From Formosa undariae (lineage in GTDB: Bacteria > Bacteroidota > Bacteroidia > Flavobacteriales > Flavobacteriaceae): a stretch of 64,000 nucleotides of DNA. Position numbers and translations under genes: made by a program. Positions 50,403-59,277 of the stretch are shown here, piece after piece. The stretch lies in contig NZ_JBHMEZ010000003.1 in assembly GCF_042427615.1 (NCBI RefSeq), positions 1,054,001 through 1,118,000 of the forward strand, given 5' to 3'. The stretch's first letter is position 1. Each line of letters opens with the position of its first letter. The notes beneath the pieces were generated by a model. It was not told the DNA's origin. It made no database searches and worked only from the letters and a program-made list of their open reading frames with translations.

Positions 50403-50813
50403 TTACTTTGAGTATAAATAACTCTGTAATATTAAAGTCGCACTAATTTCGTCTACTAATGCTTTGTTTTTTCGCTGCTTCTTTTTTAAACCGCCATCAA
50501 TCATGGTCTGAAAAGCCATTTTAGACGTAAAACGTTCGTCTACACGAGTTACAGGTATTAGAGGAATTGCTTTCGTTAATTTTTGAAGAAATGGAATAAT
50601 TAAAGCTTCACTTTCCGATGCTGTAGCATCCATTTGTTTTGGTTCTCCAACCACAAAAAGCTCTACATTCTCTTTAGCGACATAGTCTTTTAAAAACGGA
50701 ATTAACTCTTTAGTATTAACCGTTGTAAGTCCAGAAGCTATAATCTGAAGCTCATCGGTTATCGCTAATCCTGTTCTTACCTTTCCAAAATCTATTGCTA
50801 AAATTCTCGCCAT
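50403..50813 (-). CDS. ruvX: Putative Holliday junction resolvase / pre-16S rRNA nuclease (YqgF/RuvX)
   Basis: This 136-residue RNase H-fold nuclease has the N-terminal ARILAIDFGKVRTGLAITDE (catalytic Asp after the first strand) and VVGEPKQMDATASESE. The C-terminal RVDERFTSKMAFQTMIDGG, with KNKALVDEISATLILQSYL, supplies the last catalytic Asp. YqgF processes the 5' end of 16S rRNA in E. coli; the Holliday-junction role is an older assignment. It is complete, with a -7 element 14 bp upstream, and diverges from dapD. Confidence 0.92.
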   Translation of the reverse strand: MARILAIDFGKVRTGLAITDELQIIASGLTTVNTKELIPFLKDYVAKENVELFVVGEPKQMDATASESEALIIPFLQKLTKAIPLIPVTRVDERFTSKMAFQTMIDGGLKKKQRKNKALVDEISATLILQSYLYSK

Positions 50814-50826
50814 CTTAATTTTTTTA

Positions 50827-50834
50827 CAAAGTTA
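50827..50834 (-). promoter_or_regulatory. -7 promoter element for ruvX
   Basis: The reverse strand reads TAACTTTG, a full match to TAnnTTTG, 13 bp before the ruvX ATG. Confidence 0.45.
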
Positions 50835-50951
50835 CTGTTTCATGTACATATTAATATAGATTACGCTGATAAAGAATTAGATATTTTTTATGATTTCCGT
50901 TTTAAGGTGATGAATTATAAAAGTATATTTGAAAAAATATAAAAATTTAGA

Positions 50952-51767
50952 ATGAAAGCATTACAATCTATCATAGAAGAAGCTTGGGAAAACAGAGCTT
51001 TATTATCGGAAACTAAGACTATTGAAGCGATTAGAAAAGTAGTTTCTCTTTTAGATTCTGGAGAATTACGTGTTGCAGAACCAACAGAAAACGGATGGCA
51101 AGTAAACGAATGGGTAAAGAAAGGTGTTGTGCTTTATTTCCCTATCCAGAAAATGGAAACTATTGAATGTGGGCCTTTAGAATTCCACGATAAAATTCCA
51201 TTAAAAACTGGTTATGCAGAAAAAGGAATTCGTGTTGTACCTCATGCTGTTGCACGCCATGGTGCTTACATTTCTTCAGGTGTTATTTTAATGCCAAGTT
51301 ATGTAAATATTGGTGCTTATGTAGACGAAGGAACTATGGTAGACACTTGGGCGACTGTTGGTAGTTGTGCACAAATTGGTAAAAACGTTCACCTTTCTGG
51401 TGGTGTTGGTATTGGTGGTGTATTAGAACCATTACAAGCTGCTCCGGTTATTATTGAAGATAATGTTTTTGTAGGTTCGCGTTGTATCGTGGTTGAAGGT
51501 GTTCACGTTGAAACTGAAGCTGTATTAGGTGCAAATGTTGTATTAACAATGAGTACTAAAATTATTGATGTTACTGGAGATACTCCTGTAGAAACTAAAG
51601 GTAGAGTTCCTGCGCGTTCTGTTGTTATTCCTGGTAGTTACACTAAAAAATTCCCTGCTGGAGAGTTTCAAGTACCTTGTGCTTTAATTATCGGAAAACG
51701 TAAAGAAAGTACAGATAAGAAAACATCTTTAAATGATGCACTTCGTGAAAACAACGTTGCTGTATAA
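50952..51767 (+). CDS. dapD: 2,3,4,5-tetrahydropyridine-2,6-dicarboxylate N-succinyltransferase
   Basis: This 271-residue enzyme of the succinylase branch of lysine and meso-diaminopimelate synthesis transfers succinyl from succinyl-CoA. The N-terminal helical domain (1-100) is followed by a left-handed beta-helix of hexapeptide repeats (about 105-235): SGVILMPSYVNIGAYVDEGT and VGSCAQIGKNVHLSGGVGIG. A C-terminal domain contains GRVPARSVVIPGSYTKKF. All family signatures are present. Its product feeds peptidoglycan cross-linking. It is monocistronic, divergent from ruvX and ended by a strong terminator. Confidence 0.97.
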   Translation: MKALQSIIEEAWENRALLSETKTIEAIRKVVSLLDSGELRVAEPTENGWQVNEWVKKGVVLYFPIQKMETIECGPLEFHDKIPLKTGYAEKGIRVVPHAVARHGAYISSGVILMPSYVNIGAYVDEGTMVDTWATVGSCAQIGKNVHLSGGVGIGGVLEPLQAAPVIIEDNVFVGSRCIVVEGVHVETEAVLGANVVLTMSTKIIDVTGDTPVETKGRVPARSVVIPGSYTKKFPAGEFQVPCALIIGKRKESTDKKTSLNDALRENNVAV

Positions 51768-51784
51768 ATAATATAATTTATTTT

Positions 51785-51833
51785 TAGACCTCGATAATTT
51801 TCAAAAAAGAGATATATCGAGGTCTACTTTTTT
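51785..51833 (+). terminator. Terminator after dapD
   Basis: The stem TAGACCTCGATA pairs perfectly with TATCGAGGTCTA around an 18-nt A/T-rich loop and is followed by CTTTTTTT, 18 bp after the stop. Confidence 0.88.
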
Positions 51834-51854
51834 AACTCAAATCACAGCTATAAT

Positions 51855-52922
51855 TTGAAAGTTTTAATCATTCAGCAGAAAATGATTGGTGATGTTTTGG
51901 CGACAAGTATTATGTTTGAAGCCCTAAAAGATAAATATCCCAATGCAGAATTACATTATGTGATTAATTCTCATACATTCCCTGTGGTTGAACACAATCC
52001 TTTTATAGATTACTTTCATTTTTTTACTCCAGAACATGAAAAAAGCAAATTTGAGCTCTATAAATTTGCAAAGTATTTAAGTCAAGAAAAGTTTGATATT
52101 GTTATCGATGTGTATTCTAAAATATCGAGTAAAGTCATCACTTTCTTATCTCATGCTAAAACTAAAATATCTATTGATAAAGGTCGAAAATCCTTAATTT
52201 ACAATCACACCTTTAAAAACAAATTGACAGCCAATACTAATGCTGGGTTAGCCATTGAAAATCGTTTACAACTTTTAAAACCTTTAGACATAGATCCTTT
52301 AAAAATTGTACAACCAAAGATATATCTTACAGAAATAGAAAAGAATAATGCTAAACAGTTTTTAGAATCTAACCACATAGATTTGAAAAAACCATTAGTT
52401 ATGATCGGTGTTTTGGGAAGTAGCAACAACAAAACATATCCGTTTGAATATATGGCTAAGGTGATTGACCAAATTGTTTTGGCTGAACCTGAATGTCAAA
52501 TATTATTTAATTACATCCCCAAACAAGAATCAGAGGCCAAAGCCATCTTAAATTTATGTTCTGAGTCCACTAAAAAACATATTTATTTTAGTGTTTTCGG
52601 AAAGAATTTAAGGGATTTCTTAGCTATTACGTCACATTGTAATGCCTTAATAGGTAATGAAGGTGGTGCCATTAATATGGCAAAAGCATTAAATATACCG
52701 ACATTTACAATATTCTCTCCTTGGATAAAAAAGGAGGCTTGGAATATGTTCGACGATGGACAAAAACATGTTTCTGTTCACCTTAAAGATTATCTTCCAA
52801 AAGCCTATCTCAATATTGATCACCCTAAAAAATTAAAATCTAAAGCATCCGCATTATACTTAGACTTTAAGTTAACCTATTTTGAGAATGATTTAGATAA
52901 ATTTTTAAAAGGATTACATTAA
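51855..52922 (+). CDS. Glycosyltransferase family 9 (heptosyltransferase-like)
   Basis: This 355-residue GT-B enzyme related to ADP-heptose:LPS heptosyltransferases is expected to add a heptose or similar sugar to the LPS core at the inner face of the cytoplasmic membrane. N-terminal VLIIQQKMIGDVLATSIMFE and YPNAELHYVINSH match the GT9 pattern (QQKMIGDVLATS). The C-terminal half has VMIGVLGSSNNKTYPFEYMA and LIGNEGGAINMAKALNIPTF with the nucleotide-sugar loop. It begins with TTG (51855); there is no alternative ATG with a sensible N-terminus. Its stop overlaps that of the convergent GT2 gene by 4 bp. It is the first gene of a small LPS-core-like cluster. Confidence 0.88.
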   Translation: MKVLIIQQKMIGDVLATSIMFEALKDKYPNAELHYVINSHTFPVVEHNPFIDYFHFFTPEHEKSKFELYKFAKYLSQEKFDIVIDVYSKISSKVITFLSHAKTKISIDKGRKSLIYNHTFKNKLTANTNAGLAIENRLQLLKPLDIDPLKIVQPKIYLTEIEKNNAKQFLESNHIDLKKPLVMIGVLGSSNNKTYPFEYMAKVIDQIVLAEPECQILFNYIPKQESEAKAILNLCSESTKKHIYFSVFGKNLRDFLAITSHCNALIGNEGGAINMAKALNIPTFTIFSPWIKKEAWNMFDDGQKHVSVHLKDYLPKAYLNIDHPKKLKSKASALYLDFKLTYFENDLDKFLKGLH

Positions 52923-53740
52923 TCTTTCTTAATTCCGAATTCAGTCCACTTTAAATTCTCTGCTTTAACTTTAGCTCTAATGGCTAAGTTTCGATCTAAA
53001 GATTCTTGTGTTTTATAACCTCTTGCATGATCTAAATGTAAACAAATTGCTTTATATCTAATTTGTTTAGTCTTCATGCCAAAGTTTACCAAACGTTCTC
53101 CTAATTCTCTATCTGGACCACCATATTGCATACGTTCGTCATATCCGTTAATCGCAATTAAATCAGATTTCCAAGCAGACGAATTACAGTTATTAAATGT
53201 TGCTCCTGTAGGTGTAACCACATCTAAAAAATTTGCCAATCCATCCTTAACAGATAATTTCATTGTATTCTTACTGCCTAACTCTCCTTTAGATTTTAGC
53301 CATTTTACGTCGAAACAATTATGAGATTTAATATCTGTTTCAGAAATTGTTTCGCTTAATTCCATATTTAATTTACAATATCCTCCAGACAAGAAATACC
53401 CTTGTTCTGCATGGTTTGCATGTGTTTCTACAAAATCTTCTCGCGGAATACAATCCCCATCTGTAAATAAAATATATTCGTTTTTAGCCATAACAATAGC
53501 TTCATTCAAAATTTTCTGACGTCTATATCCTTCGTCTTCGTGCCAAGCATGAGTTATGTTTACTGGATAATTAGACTTAAAGCTGTCGATAAGCATTTTG
53601 GTTTCACCCGTAGAACCATCATCCGCTATAATTATATCAAAATCCTTATAAGTCTGTACACTATATCCATAAAGTACTTTCTCTAACCAATCCGTCTTAT
53701 TGTATGTCGCAATGATTACTGTTATTTTAGGTAAACTCAT
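52919..53740 (-). CDS. Glycosyltransferase family 2 (chondroitin-polymerase-like)
   Basis: This 273-residue GT-A enzyme shows ITVIIATYNKTDWLEKVLYG, IIADDGSTGETKMLI and the metal-binding DxD-type motif LFTDGDCIPREDFVETH. The C-terminal INGYDERMQYGGPDRELGERL resembles the galactosyltransferase C-terminal segment of chondroitin polymerase and beta-1,4-galactosyltransferases. No signal peptide or helix is visible, so the protein is cytosolic or peripherally bound. The sugar and acceptor are unknown; the neighbours suggest LPS core or surface glycan assembly. It is transcribed opposite to the flanking GT genes from a -7 element at 53784-53791. Confidence 0.87.
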   Translation of the reverse strand: MSLPKITVIIATYNKTDWLEKVLYGYSVQTYKDFDIIIADDGSTGETKMLIDSFKSNYPVNITHAWHEDEGYRRQKILNEAIVMAKNEYILFTDGDCIPREDFVETHANHAEQGYFLSGGYCKLNMELSETISETDIKSHNCFDVKWLKSKGELGSKNTMKLSVKDGLANFLDVVTPTGATFNNCNSSAWKSDLIAINGYDERMQYGGPDRELGERLVNFGMKTKQIRYKAICLHLDHARGYKTQESLDRNLAIRAKVKAENLKWTEFGIKKD

Positions 53741-54046
53741 AATTTATTTTTTAATGGTCGGAATTTCACTATCAACTATTCTGCAAATATAAATAGCACA
53801 GGAATATTAATATAATATCGAACGTCACTTTGAAGTTGTAAAAGTATTTAAAAACCATGATTTAATTATAAAGCATGGCATTTATTTAGTTTGAATTTTA
53901 GCCATACGCATCCCATAACACGGGTAAATAACTTATAGTTAAAGTACTAATACAAAAATAAACGCCATCAAACTAGTCGCAATAACTATGTAGTATAACC
54001 GTTTTATTTACTTCAAAAGTATTATTTTAGCATCTTATAAAATTTC
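53741..54046. other. Divergent intergenic region between two GT2 genes
   Basis: It contains the leftward -7 element at 53784-53791 and no other recognisable element, only an A/T-rich stretch (about 53800-54030). Confidence 0.5.
53784..53791 (-). promoter_or_regulatory. -7 promoter element for the leftward GT2 gene
   Basis: The reverse strand reads TATATTTG, a full match to TAnnTTTG, 43 bp before the start at 53740. Confidence 0.45.
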
Positions 54047-54802
54047 ATGACCAAACTTACTGCAATTATCCCAACGGGTAACGAAATACACAATATTGAT
54101 GCCGTAATTGAATCTGTTAAATTCGCAGATGAAATATTAGTTGTAGATAGTTTCAGCACAGATGGCACCTACGAAAAAGCACTTACTTTAGCGACGAAGG
54201 TAATCCGTAGAGAATATCAATATTCGGCTTCACAAAAAAACTGGGCTATTCCGCAAGCCAAGAATGAATGGATTTTATTAGTGGATGCAGACGAACGTGT
54301 TACGCCCGAATTACAAGCAGAAATTTTAGACATTCTAAAACAACCAGAACCTGATGTTGTGGCGTATTGGATTGGTAGAATGAATCATTTTATGGGTGAA
54401 CGCGTACATTATAGTGGCTGGAGAAACGATAGCGTAATTCGGCTATTTAAACGGGATTATTGCATTTACCAAGACAAGCATGTTCATGCCGAAATTAAAA
54501 CCAATGGTAATGTAGGACGTTTAAAAAACAAGTTATACCACAACACTTATATTACGTTTAATAAGTATATCGAAAAAATGAACCGTTATGCCTCTTGGCA
54601 AGCGAAAGATTACGATAAAAAAACAGGGAAACTCACCCCTTATCATTTTGTTTTAAAACCTTTTTGGGGCTTTTTTAAACACTATATTATTCAAGGTGGA
54701 TTTAGAGATGGTGTTGTTGGGTTAACTATTGGCTACATCCAAGGTTATGTTATTTTTATGCGCTATGTAAAACTTTGGTTATTGCGAAAAGGAAGGTCTT
54801 AA
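54047..54802 (+). CDS. Glycosyltransferase family 2 (WaaE/KdtX-like)
   Basis: This 251-residue GT-A enzyme matches the WaaE group of LPS core glucosyltransferases: LTAIIPTGNEIHNIDAVIES, ILVVDSFSTDGTYEKA, and the DxD-type LLVDADERVTPELQ. The RNDSVIRLFKR and HVHAEIKTNGNVG motifs are characteristic of that group. The C-terminal FFKHYIIQGGFRDGVVGLTI gives a hydrophobic, membrane-associated helix. It probably transfers glucose or a similar hexose from a nucleotide donor to LPS core, a role consistent with the heptosyltransferase-like and Kdo-kinase-like neighbours. Confidence 0.9.
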   Translation: MTKLTAIIPTGNEIHNIDAVIESVKFADEILVVDSFSTDGTYEKALTLATKVIRREYQYSASQKNWAIPQAKNEWILLVDADERVTPELQAEILDILKQPEPDVVAYWIGRMNHFMGERVHYSGWRNDSVIRLFKRDYCIYQDKHVHAEIKTNGNVGRLKNKLYHNTYITFNKYIEKMNRYASWQAKDYDKKTGKLTPYHFVLKPFWGFFKHYIIQGGFRDGVVGLTIGYIQGYVIFMRYVKLWLLRKGRS

Positions 54803-54863
54803 GCATCCCTAAAATTTTACCGATTTTAATACATTTATTATTTTATTTTTACACAAAAAAGTT

Positions 54864-55703
54864 ATGTTCAAGCATTTTGTAATTACACGTTTTAATTTAA
54901 AAAAGAAGGATTGGGTGACCAATAAAAACAACGTGGAAGTACTTACAGATGAATGGCACCATAACAGATTTAAGTTATTTAATGATTTTTGCTTATCTAG
55001 TTTATCCAATCAAACTAACAAAAATTTTGAATGGTTAGTATTTTTTGATACCTCTACTAAACCAGAATTTAGGGCGATTATTGCTGATATTGAAACCAAA
55101 CTCCCTAATTTTAAACCTTTTTTTATAGATGGGATGGATGCTTATTTACCTGAGATCCAAAATTATGTTACAGCTTGTGATGCTGATTACGTGATTACAT
55201 CTAGGTTAGATAATGATGATTCTGTTAGTACCAATTACATCGATATTATTCAGCAACAATTTATAGATACGCCATTCCTCGCTATAGATTTCATTAACGG
55301 ATATACGCTAAACACCTCAAAACCTTACCGTTTAGGAAAAAAATTACATCAATTTAATCCGTTTATATCTTTAATCGAAAAGAACGATAATCCAAAGACT
55401 GTCTGGAGTAAAACTCATGGAAATTGGAAAAAGGAAAAAAACTTAATCCAAATTAAAGAGCATCGTATTTGGTGTTCTATCATTCATACAGAAAATAAGG
55501 TTAATGAATTTACAGGTTATGACGAGGTAGACTTAGATGGCTTTTTTAGTCGATTTACCCTTGCCGAGTCTACAGAGAAATCAATTCGTCTCGATTTTCA
55601 AAAACAATCCCATTGGACATTTTTAAGTTCAAAAAACAAATTTCTATCAAAGTATAAATATTACCGAAGAAGACTTAAAAGACAATTAGGGTTTTACAGT
55701 TAA
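54864..55703 (+). CDS. Putative rhamnosyl transferase-like glycosyltransferase
   Basis: This 279-residue protein resembles the 'putative rhamnosyl transferase' family (PF11316-like). It has FKHFVITRFNLKKKDWVTNK at the N-terminus, SNQTNKNFEWLVFFDTSTKP, and the DxD-like YVITSRLDNDDSVSTNYID motif. FINGYTLNTSKPYRLGKKLHQ and the WCSIIHTENKVN segment follow. The C-terminus is basic (KYYRRRLKRQLGFY), probably peripheral at the membrane. The sugar is uncertain; the family name is a homology label. It follows the WaaE-like gene by 61 bp on the same strand. Confidence 0.78.
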   Translation: MFKHFVITRFNLKKKDWVTNKNNVEVLTDEWHHNRFKLFNDFCLSSLSNQTNKNFEWLVFFDTSTKPEFRAIIADIETKLPNFKPFFIDGMDAYLPEIQNYVTACDADYVITSRLDNDDSVSTNYIDIIQQQFIDTPFLAIDFINGYTLNTSKPYRLGKKLHQFNPFISLIEKNDNPKTVWSKTHGNWKKEKNLIQIKEHRIWCSIIHTENKVNEFTGYDEVDLDGFFSRFTLAESTEKSIRLDFQKQSHWTFLSSKNKFLSKYKYYRRRLKRQLGFYS

Positions 55704-55835
55704 AAGTTAATACATTGTTTACTATTTAGAATCTGATTTCTTACGCTCGACCTTATTTCACCAATAAAAGAATAGAAAAACCACATTCTAAATACAACTA
55801 TTTTTGAAAAAGAGAATATCAGATTGACTAAACGA

Positions 55836-56600
55836 TTACTGCTTCCAGAATTTTAATTTCTTTTTCAGTCGTTTCTTTCTATGAAAACGTTCTTGAAAAG
55901 TATCGGTATAACTCTGCATAGATGTGTAGATTTTCTCAACAGATTCTCCTGAACATTTTGCATACTCATCGCTCATTACTTGTATCATAGATTTATGAGT
56001 CGTTAGCCTTCCAAAATTCTTCATTCGTGTTTCAAAATCCATAGGACCAAATTCCATTCTATTTAAATCGACTAAGTAATACTGGTAGTCCTCTCCTATT
56101 TTTTTAATTAAAGTATTTCCTGGCGAATGGTCTAAAAAGTTAATTTGTTTCTCATGCAAATCGAATGTAAAACGTGTAAATCCACGAAGAATAGCTTCAT
56201 GATCGGGATAATTTAAATCGCGACATAATTCGCGATACGTCAATTCACTTTCTAATTGTTCACTTATATAGAAGCTATTTTTAAAAGAAAAGGGTGTTGT
56301 AAACTCATAATAACCAACAGGTTCAGGAGTACCTACATCTTTTTTAATAAGTATATTTGCATACTCGAAAGAACGTTGCGCCTTACTTTTTCTAAAAAAC
56401 TTATAAGCAATTTGATTGATGAGATTCGGAACTTTAAAAGATTTAATATTAATTAAGCTTTCGTTTAAAGGAAACACCTTAATCGTATTTCGATCTTGAT
56501 GAACCCGCTCTTCTCCTTGGTTAGAAAAATTCTTTATAAATCCATTTATTATACCCTGATCTGCATAAAATGATTCATTAAATACTTTTTTCTCTTTCAT
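55836..56600 (-). CDS. Lipopolysaccharide (Kdo/heptose) kinase-like protein
   Basis: This 254-residue protein-kinase-fold protein of the KdkA/WaaP/InaA type. An N-lobe region with KVPNLINQIAYKFFRKSKAQ and EYANILIKKDVGTPEPVGYY precedes a YISEQLESELTYRELCRDL helix. The catalytic loop reads FLDHSPGNTLI: the Asp and Asn have the D-x4-N spacing, but His precedes only as DH rather than HxD. The metal-binding Asp lies in YLVDLNRMEFGPMD (DLN in place of DFG). These proteins phosphorylate Kdo or heptose of the LPS inner core. It closes the glycosyltransferase cluster, transcribed leftwards from a -7 element (56659-56666). Confidence 0.8.
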   Translation of the reverse strand: MKEKKVFNESFYADQGIINGFIKNFSNQGEERVHQDRNTIKVFPLNESLINIKSFKVPNLINQIAYKFFRKSKAQRSFEYANILIKKDVGTPEPVGYYEFTTPFSFKNSFYISEQLESELTYRELCRDLNYPDHEAILRGFTRFTFDLHEKQINFLDHSPGNTLIKKIGEDYQYYLVDLNRMEFGPMDFETRMKNFGRLTTHKSMIQVMSDEYAKCSGESVEKIYTSMQSYTDTFQERFHRKKRLKKKLKFWKQ

Positions 56601-56658
56601 TTTTTAAATCCTATTAATTAAAATTAAGTTTCCTCTTTAAGTCACTTAAATTATATGG

Positions 56659-56666
56659 CAAAATTA
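56659..56666 (-). promoter_or_regulatory. -7 promoter element for the LPS-kinase-like gene
   Basis: The reverse strand reads TAATTTTG, a full match to TAnnTTTG, 58 bp before the start at 56600. Confidence 0.45.
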
Positions 56667-57001
56667 CAACATTTATAATGGCAATACTAAATTCAAATAT
56701 CAGAAATCTATTCTCCTACCAGCGATCTCCATAAAAATGAAGACGTTTTTAGCAACATCTAATTAAGAACAAAACTTGATATGACTGTAAATATTAGATA
56801 TTTCGATTACAAAGGCACTAATTACTTCACAGTGCATAATCTTCATAATTTCAGAAATGAACTATAGAGATGTCTAATTCATATGGGTAAAATCATCTTA
56901 TACAAAAAACTATATTTTGTACATCTACAGATTTCTAAACTGAATTAAAAAATAAATAATCCTATTCCATAATTACTTCAAGAATGTCCCGAGATTAATA
57001 T

Positions 57002-57009
57002 TAAATTTG
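57002..57009 (+). promoter_or_regulatory. -7 promoter element for tsaC
   Basis: TAAATTTG is a full match to TAnnTTTG, 29 bp before the ATG at 57039; no well-spaced -33 TTG. Confidence 0.5.
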
Positions 57010-57038
57010 CAAAAACTGTTTTAATTATTTAAACTCTC

Positions 57039-57599
57039 ATGCAAAAAGAAATCAACAACGCTTTAAAGGTATTAAAGGACGGCGGACTTATACTCTACCC
57101 TACAGATACCGTTTGGGGAATAGGTTGCGATGCAACTAATGCCGAGGCTGTAGACAGAATTTTTAAACTAAAGCAACGTAACGATAGTAAAGCTCTAATT
57201 TGTTTGGTTGCAGATGACAGGATGCTGAAAAAATACGTAAAAAAGATCCCGGAAGCTGCCTTTAGTTTATTCGATATACACGAATCGCCTACTACCATTA
57301 TTTACGATGAGCCACAGAATTTGGCTCCAAATTTAATTGCTGATGATAATACCATAGCCATTAGAATTCCTGACGACGAATTTTGTTTTCAACTCACTCG
57401 AAAACTAAACGGTGCTATTGTCTCAACCTCAGCAAATATAAGTGGCTACTTTACACCAAAATCATTTAAAGAAATTGCTCCCGAGATTTTAAAAGGTGTG
57501 GACTATGTCGTAAATTTGCACCACGAAAAAAAGAACACAAAACCATCGTCTATTATTAAATTAAGTAATAGTGGTGTTGTGAAAGTTATACGAGAGTAA
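57039..57599 (+). CDS. tsaC: L-threonylcarbamoyladenylate synthase (TsaC/Sua5/YrdC family)
   Basis: This 186-residue enzyme makes threonylcarbamoyl-AMP from Thr, bicarbonate and ATP for the t6A37 modification of tRNAs reading ANN codons. The YrdC fold is seen in GGLILYPTDTVWGIGCDATN, FKLKQRNDSKALICLVAD (KxR-type motif RIFKLKQR), and AIRIPDDEFCFQLTRKLNGA with IVSTSANISG. It is the short form without the C-terminal Sua5 domain. It is complete. The poly(A) polymerase/CCA-adding enzyme gene follows in 75 bp, so two tRNA-maturation genes sit together. Confidence 0.94.
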   Translation: MQKEINNALKVLKDGGLILYPTDTVWGIGCDATNAEAVDRIFKLKQRNDSKALICLVADDRMLKKYVKKIPEAAFSLFDIHESPTTIIYDEPQNLAPNLIADDNTIAIRIPDDEFCFQLTRKLNGAIVSTSANISGYFTPKSFKEIAPEILKGVDYVVNLHHEKKNTKPSSIIKLSNSGVVKVIRE

Positions 57600-57674
57600 C
57601 CTCTCAAATTTTGAGCATTAAATTTCACGCCATATCAGGTTAAAATGTAATGCCCAAAAATTGGAATTTCATAA

Positions 57675-59093
57675 ATGAATTACAAAGAAGCACTACAGAA
57701 CCCAATATTTAAAATCATTTCTAAATCTGCAAAAGAATTAGAACTAGACAGTTATGTTATTGGCGGATTTGTTCGCGATTTTATTTTAAATCGTGGCAGT
57801 GTAAAAGATATAGATGTCGTTGCCATTGGCAGTGGTATTAACTTAGCTAGACAAGTCGCAAAAAACTTACCCAATAAACCTAGAGTTCAAGTTTTTAAAA
57901 CCTATGGTACCGCCATGTTGCGTTACAATGGAATTGAAATTGAATTTGTAGGTGCTCGAAAAGAATCCTATAACGAAGACAGTAGAAACCCTGTTGTAGA
58001 AAATGGAACACTAGAAGACGATCAAAACCGTCGAGATTTCACTATAAATGCATTGGCTTTAGACTTAGATGAAGAACGTTTCGGTAATCTTTTAGATCCG
58101 TTTAATGGTATTCAAGATTTAGAAGATAAGATTATCCGCACGCCTCTTAATCCAGATATTACATATAGCGACGATCCATTACGTATGATGCGTGCTGTAA
58201 GATTCGCATCGCAATTAGACTTTGTCATTGAAGCCAAATCTTTAGATGCGATTACTAGAAATAGCGAGCGTTTAGAAATAATTACAAAAGAACGGATTAT
58301 AGTAGAACTGAATAAAATTCTAGAAAGTAAAGTCCCTTCTATAGGCTTTTTACTTTTAGAAAAAACAGGACTTCTTAATTATATTTTACCCGAATTAACG
58401 GCTTTAAAAGGTATTGATGAAGTTGAAGGCCAACGCCATAAAGACAATTTTTATCATACATTAGAAGTTGTAGACAATATTTCTGAACATACCGATAATC
58501 TTTGGTTACGTTGGGCTGCTTTATTACACGATATTGGAAAAGCACCAACAAAACGATTTAGCAAAAAAGTAGGTTGGACGTTCCACGGCCATGAATATGA
58601 AGGATCAAAAATGACCTACCATTTGTTCAAGCGTTTAAAACTGCCTTTGAATGAAAAAATGAAATTTGTTCAGAAAATGGTATTTATGAGCTCCCGTCCT
58701 ATTGTTCTAGCCCAAGATATTGTAACAGATTCTGCCGTTAGACGATTGGTATTCGATGCCGGAGATACTGTCGAAGATTTAATGACGTTATGCGAAGCAG
58801 ACATCACAACTAAAAATCCGAAGAAATTCAAAAAATATCACAACAATTTTAAAATCGTAAGAGATAAGATCGTTGAAGTTGAAGCGCGTGATCACGTGCG
58901 TAATTTTCAACCACCAATTTCCGGTGAAGAGATTATGGCAACATTCAGTTTAAAACCTTCAAAAGAAATTGGCCAGATTAAAGATGTGATTAAAGAAGCT
59001 ATTCTTGAAGGAGACATTCCAAATGAATACGAAGCTGCTTTTCAATTAATGCTAAAAGCTGGAAAAAAGTTGGGTTTGACAGCAACAAAGTAG
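57675..59093 (+). CDS. CCA tRNA nucleotidyltransferase / poly(A) polymerase family with HD domain
   Basis: This 472-residue class II nucleotidyltransferase has the head domain YVIGGFVRDFILNRGSVKDI with the GG..RD and catalytic DxD (DID) residues. IEIEFVGARKESY supplies the third carboxylate region, followed by LEDDQNRRDFTINALALDL and YSDDPLRMMRAVRFASQL. The second half has an HD metal-dependent phosphohydrolase domain (ALLHDIGKAPTKRFSKKVGW, FHGHEYEGSKM). The layout is that of Bacteroidota CCA-adding enzymes, which mature or repair tRNA 3' ends. Sequence alone does not separate CCA addition from poly(A) synthesis. Confidence 0.92.
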   Translation: MNYKEALQNPIFKIISKSAKELELDSYVIGGFVRDFILNRGSVKDIDVVAIGSGINLARQVAKNLPNKPRVQVFKTYGTAMLRYNGIEIEFVGARKESYNEDSRNPVVENGTLEDDQNRRDFTINALALDLDEERFGNLLDPFNGIQDLEDKIIRTPLNPDITYSDDPLRMMRAVRFASQLDFVIEAKSLDAITRNSERLEIITKERIIVELNKILESKVPSIGFLLLEKTGLLNYILPELTALKGIDEVEGQRHKDNFYHTLEVVDNISEHTDNLWLRWAALLHDIGKAPTKRFSKKVGWTFHGHEYEGSKMTYHLFKRLKLPLNEKMKFVQKMVFMSSRPIVLAQDIVTDSAVRRLVFDAGDTVEDLMTLCEADITTKNPKKFKKYHNNFKIVRDKIVEVEARDHVRNFQPPISGEEIMATFSLKPSKEIGQIKDVIKEAILEGDIPNEYEAAFQLMLKAGKKLGLTATK

Positions 59094-59277
59094 CAAAGTG
59101 CAGAATTACAGAATAAAAATCAATAAATAACTCATATTAAAAGTGCATAAAATTTAGACTTTTTAAAGCTTGAAACTTTTTAAAAACTATATGAAAATTC
59201 CAATAAAATTGGACGTATGCCATCTAGTTTGATTATTAAAAGCATAAAATCACAGTAACTCTGAAACTTAAAAAGAG

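Larger units (their letters stand above)
56601..57038. other. Gene-free region between the LPS-kinase gene and tsaC
   Basis: The 438 bases hold the leftward -7 element at 56659-56666 and the rightward one at 57002-57009. I see no ORF, hairpin with T run or repeat between them. Confidence 0.5.
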
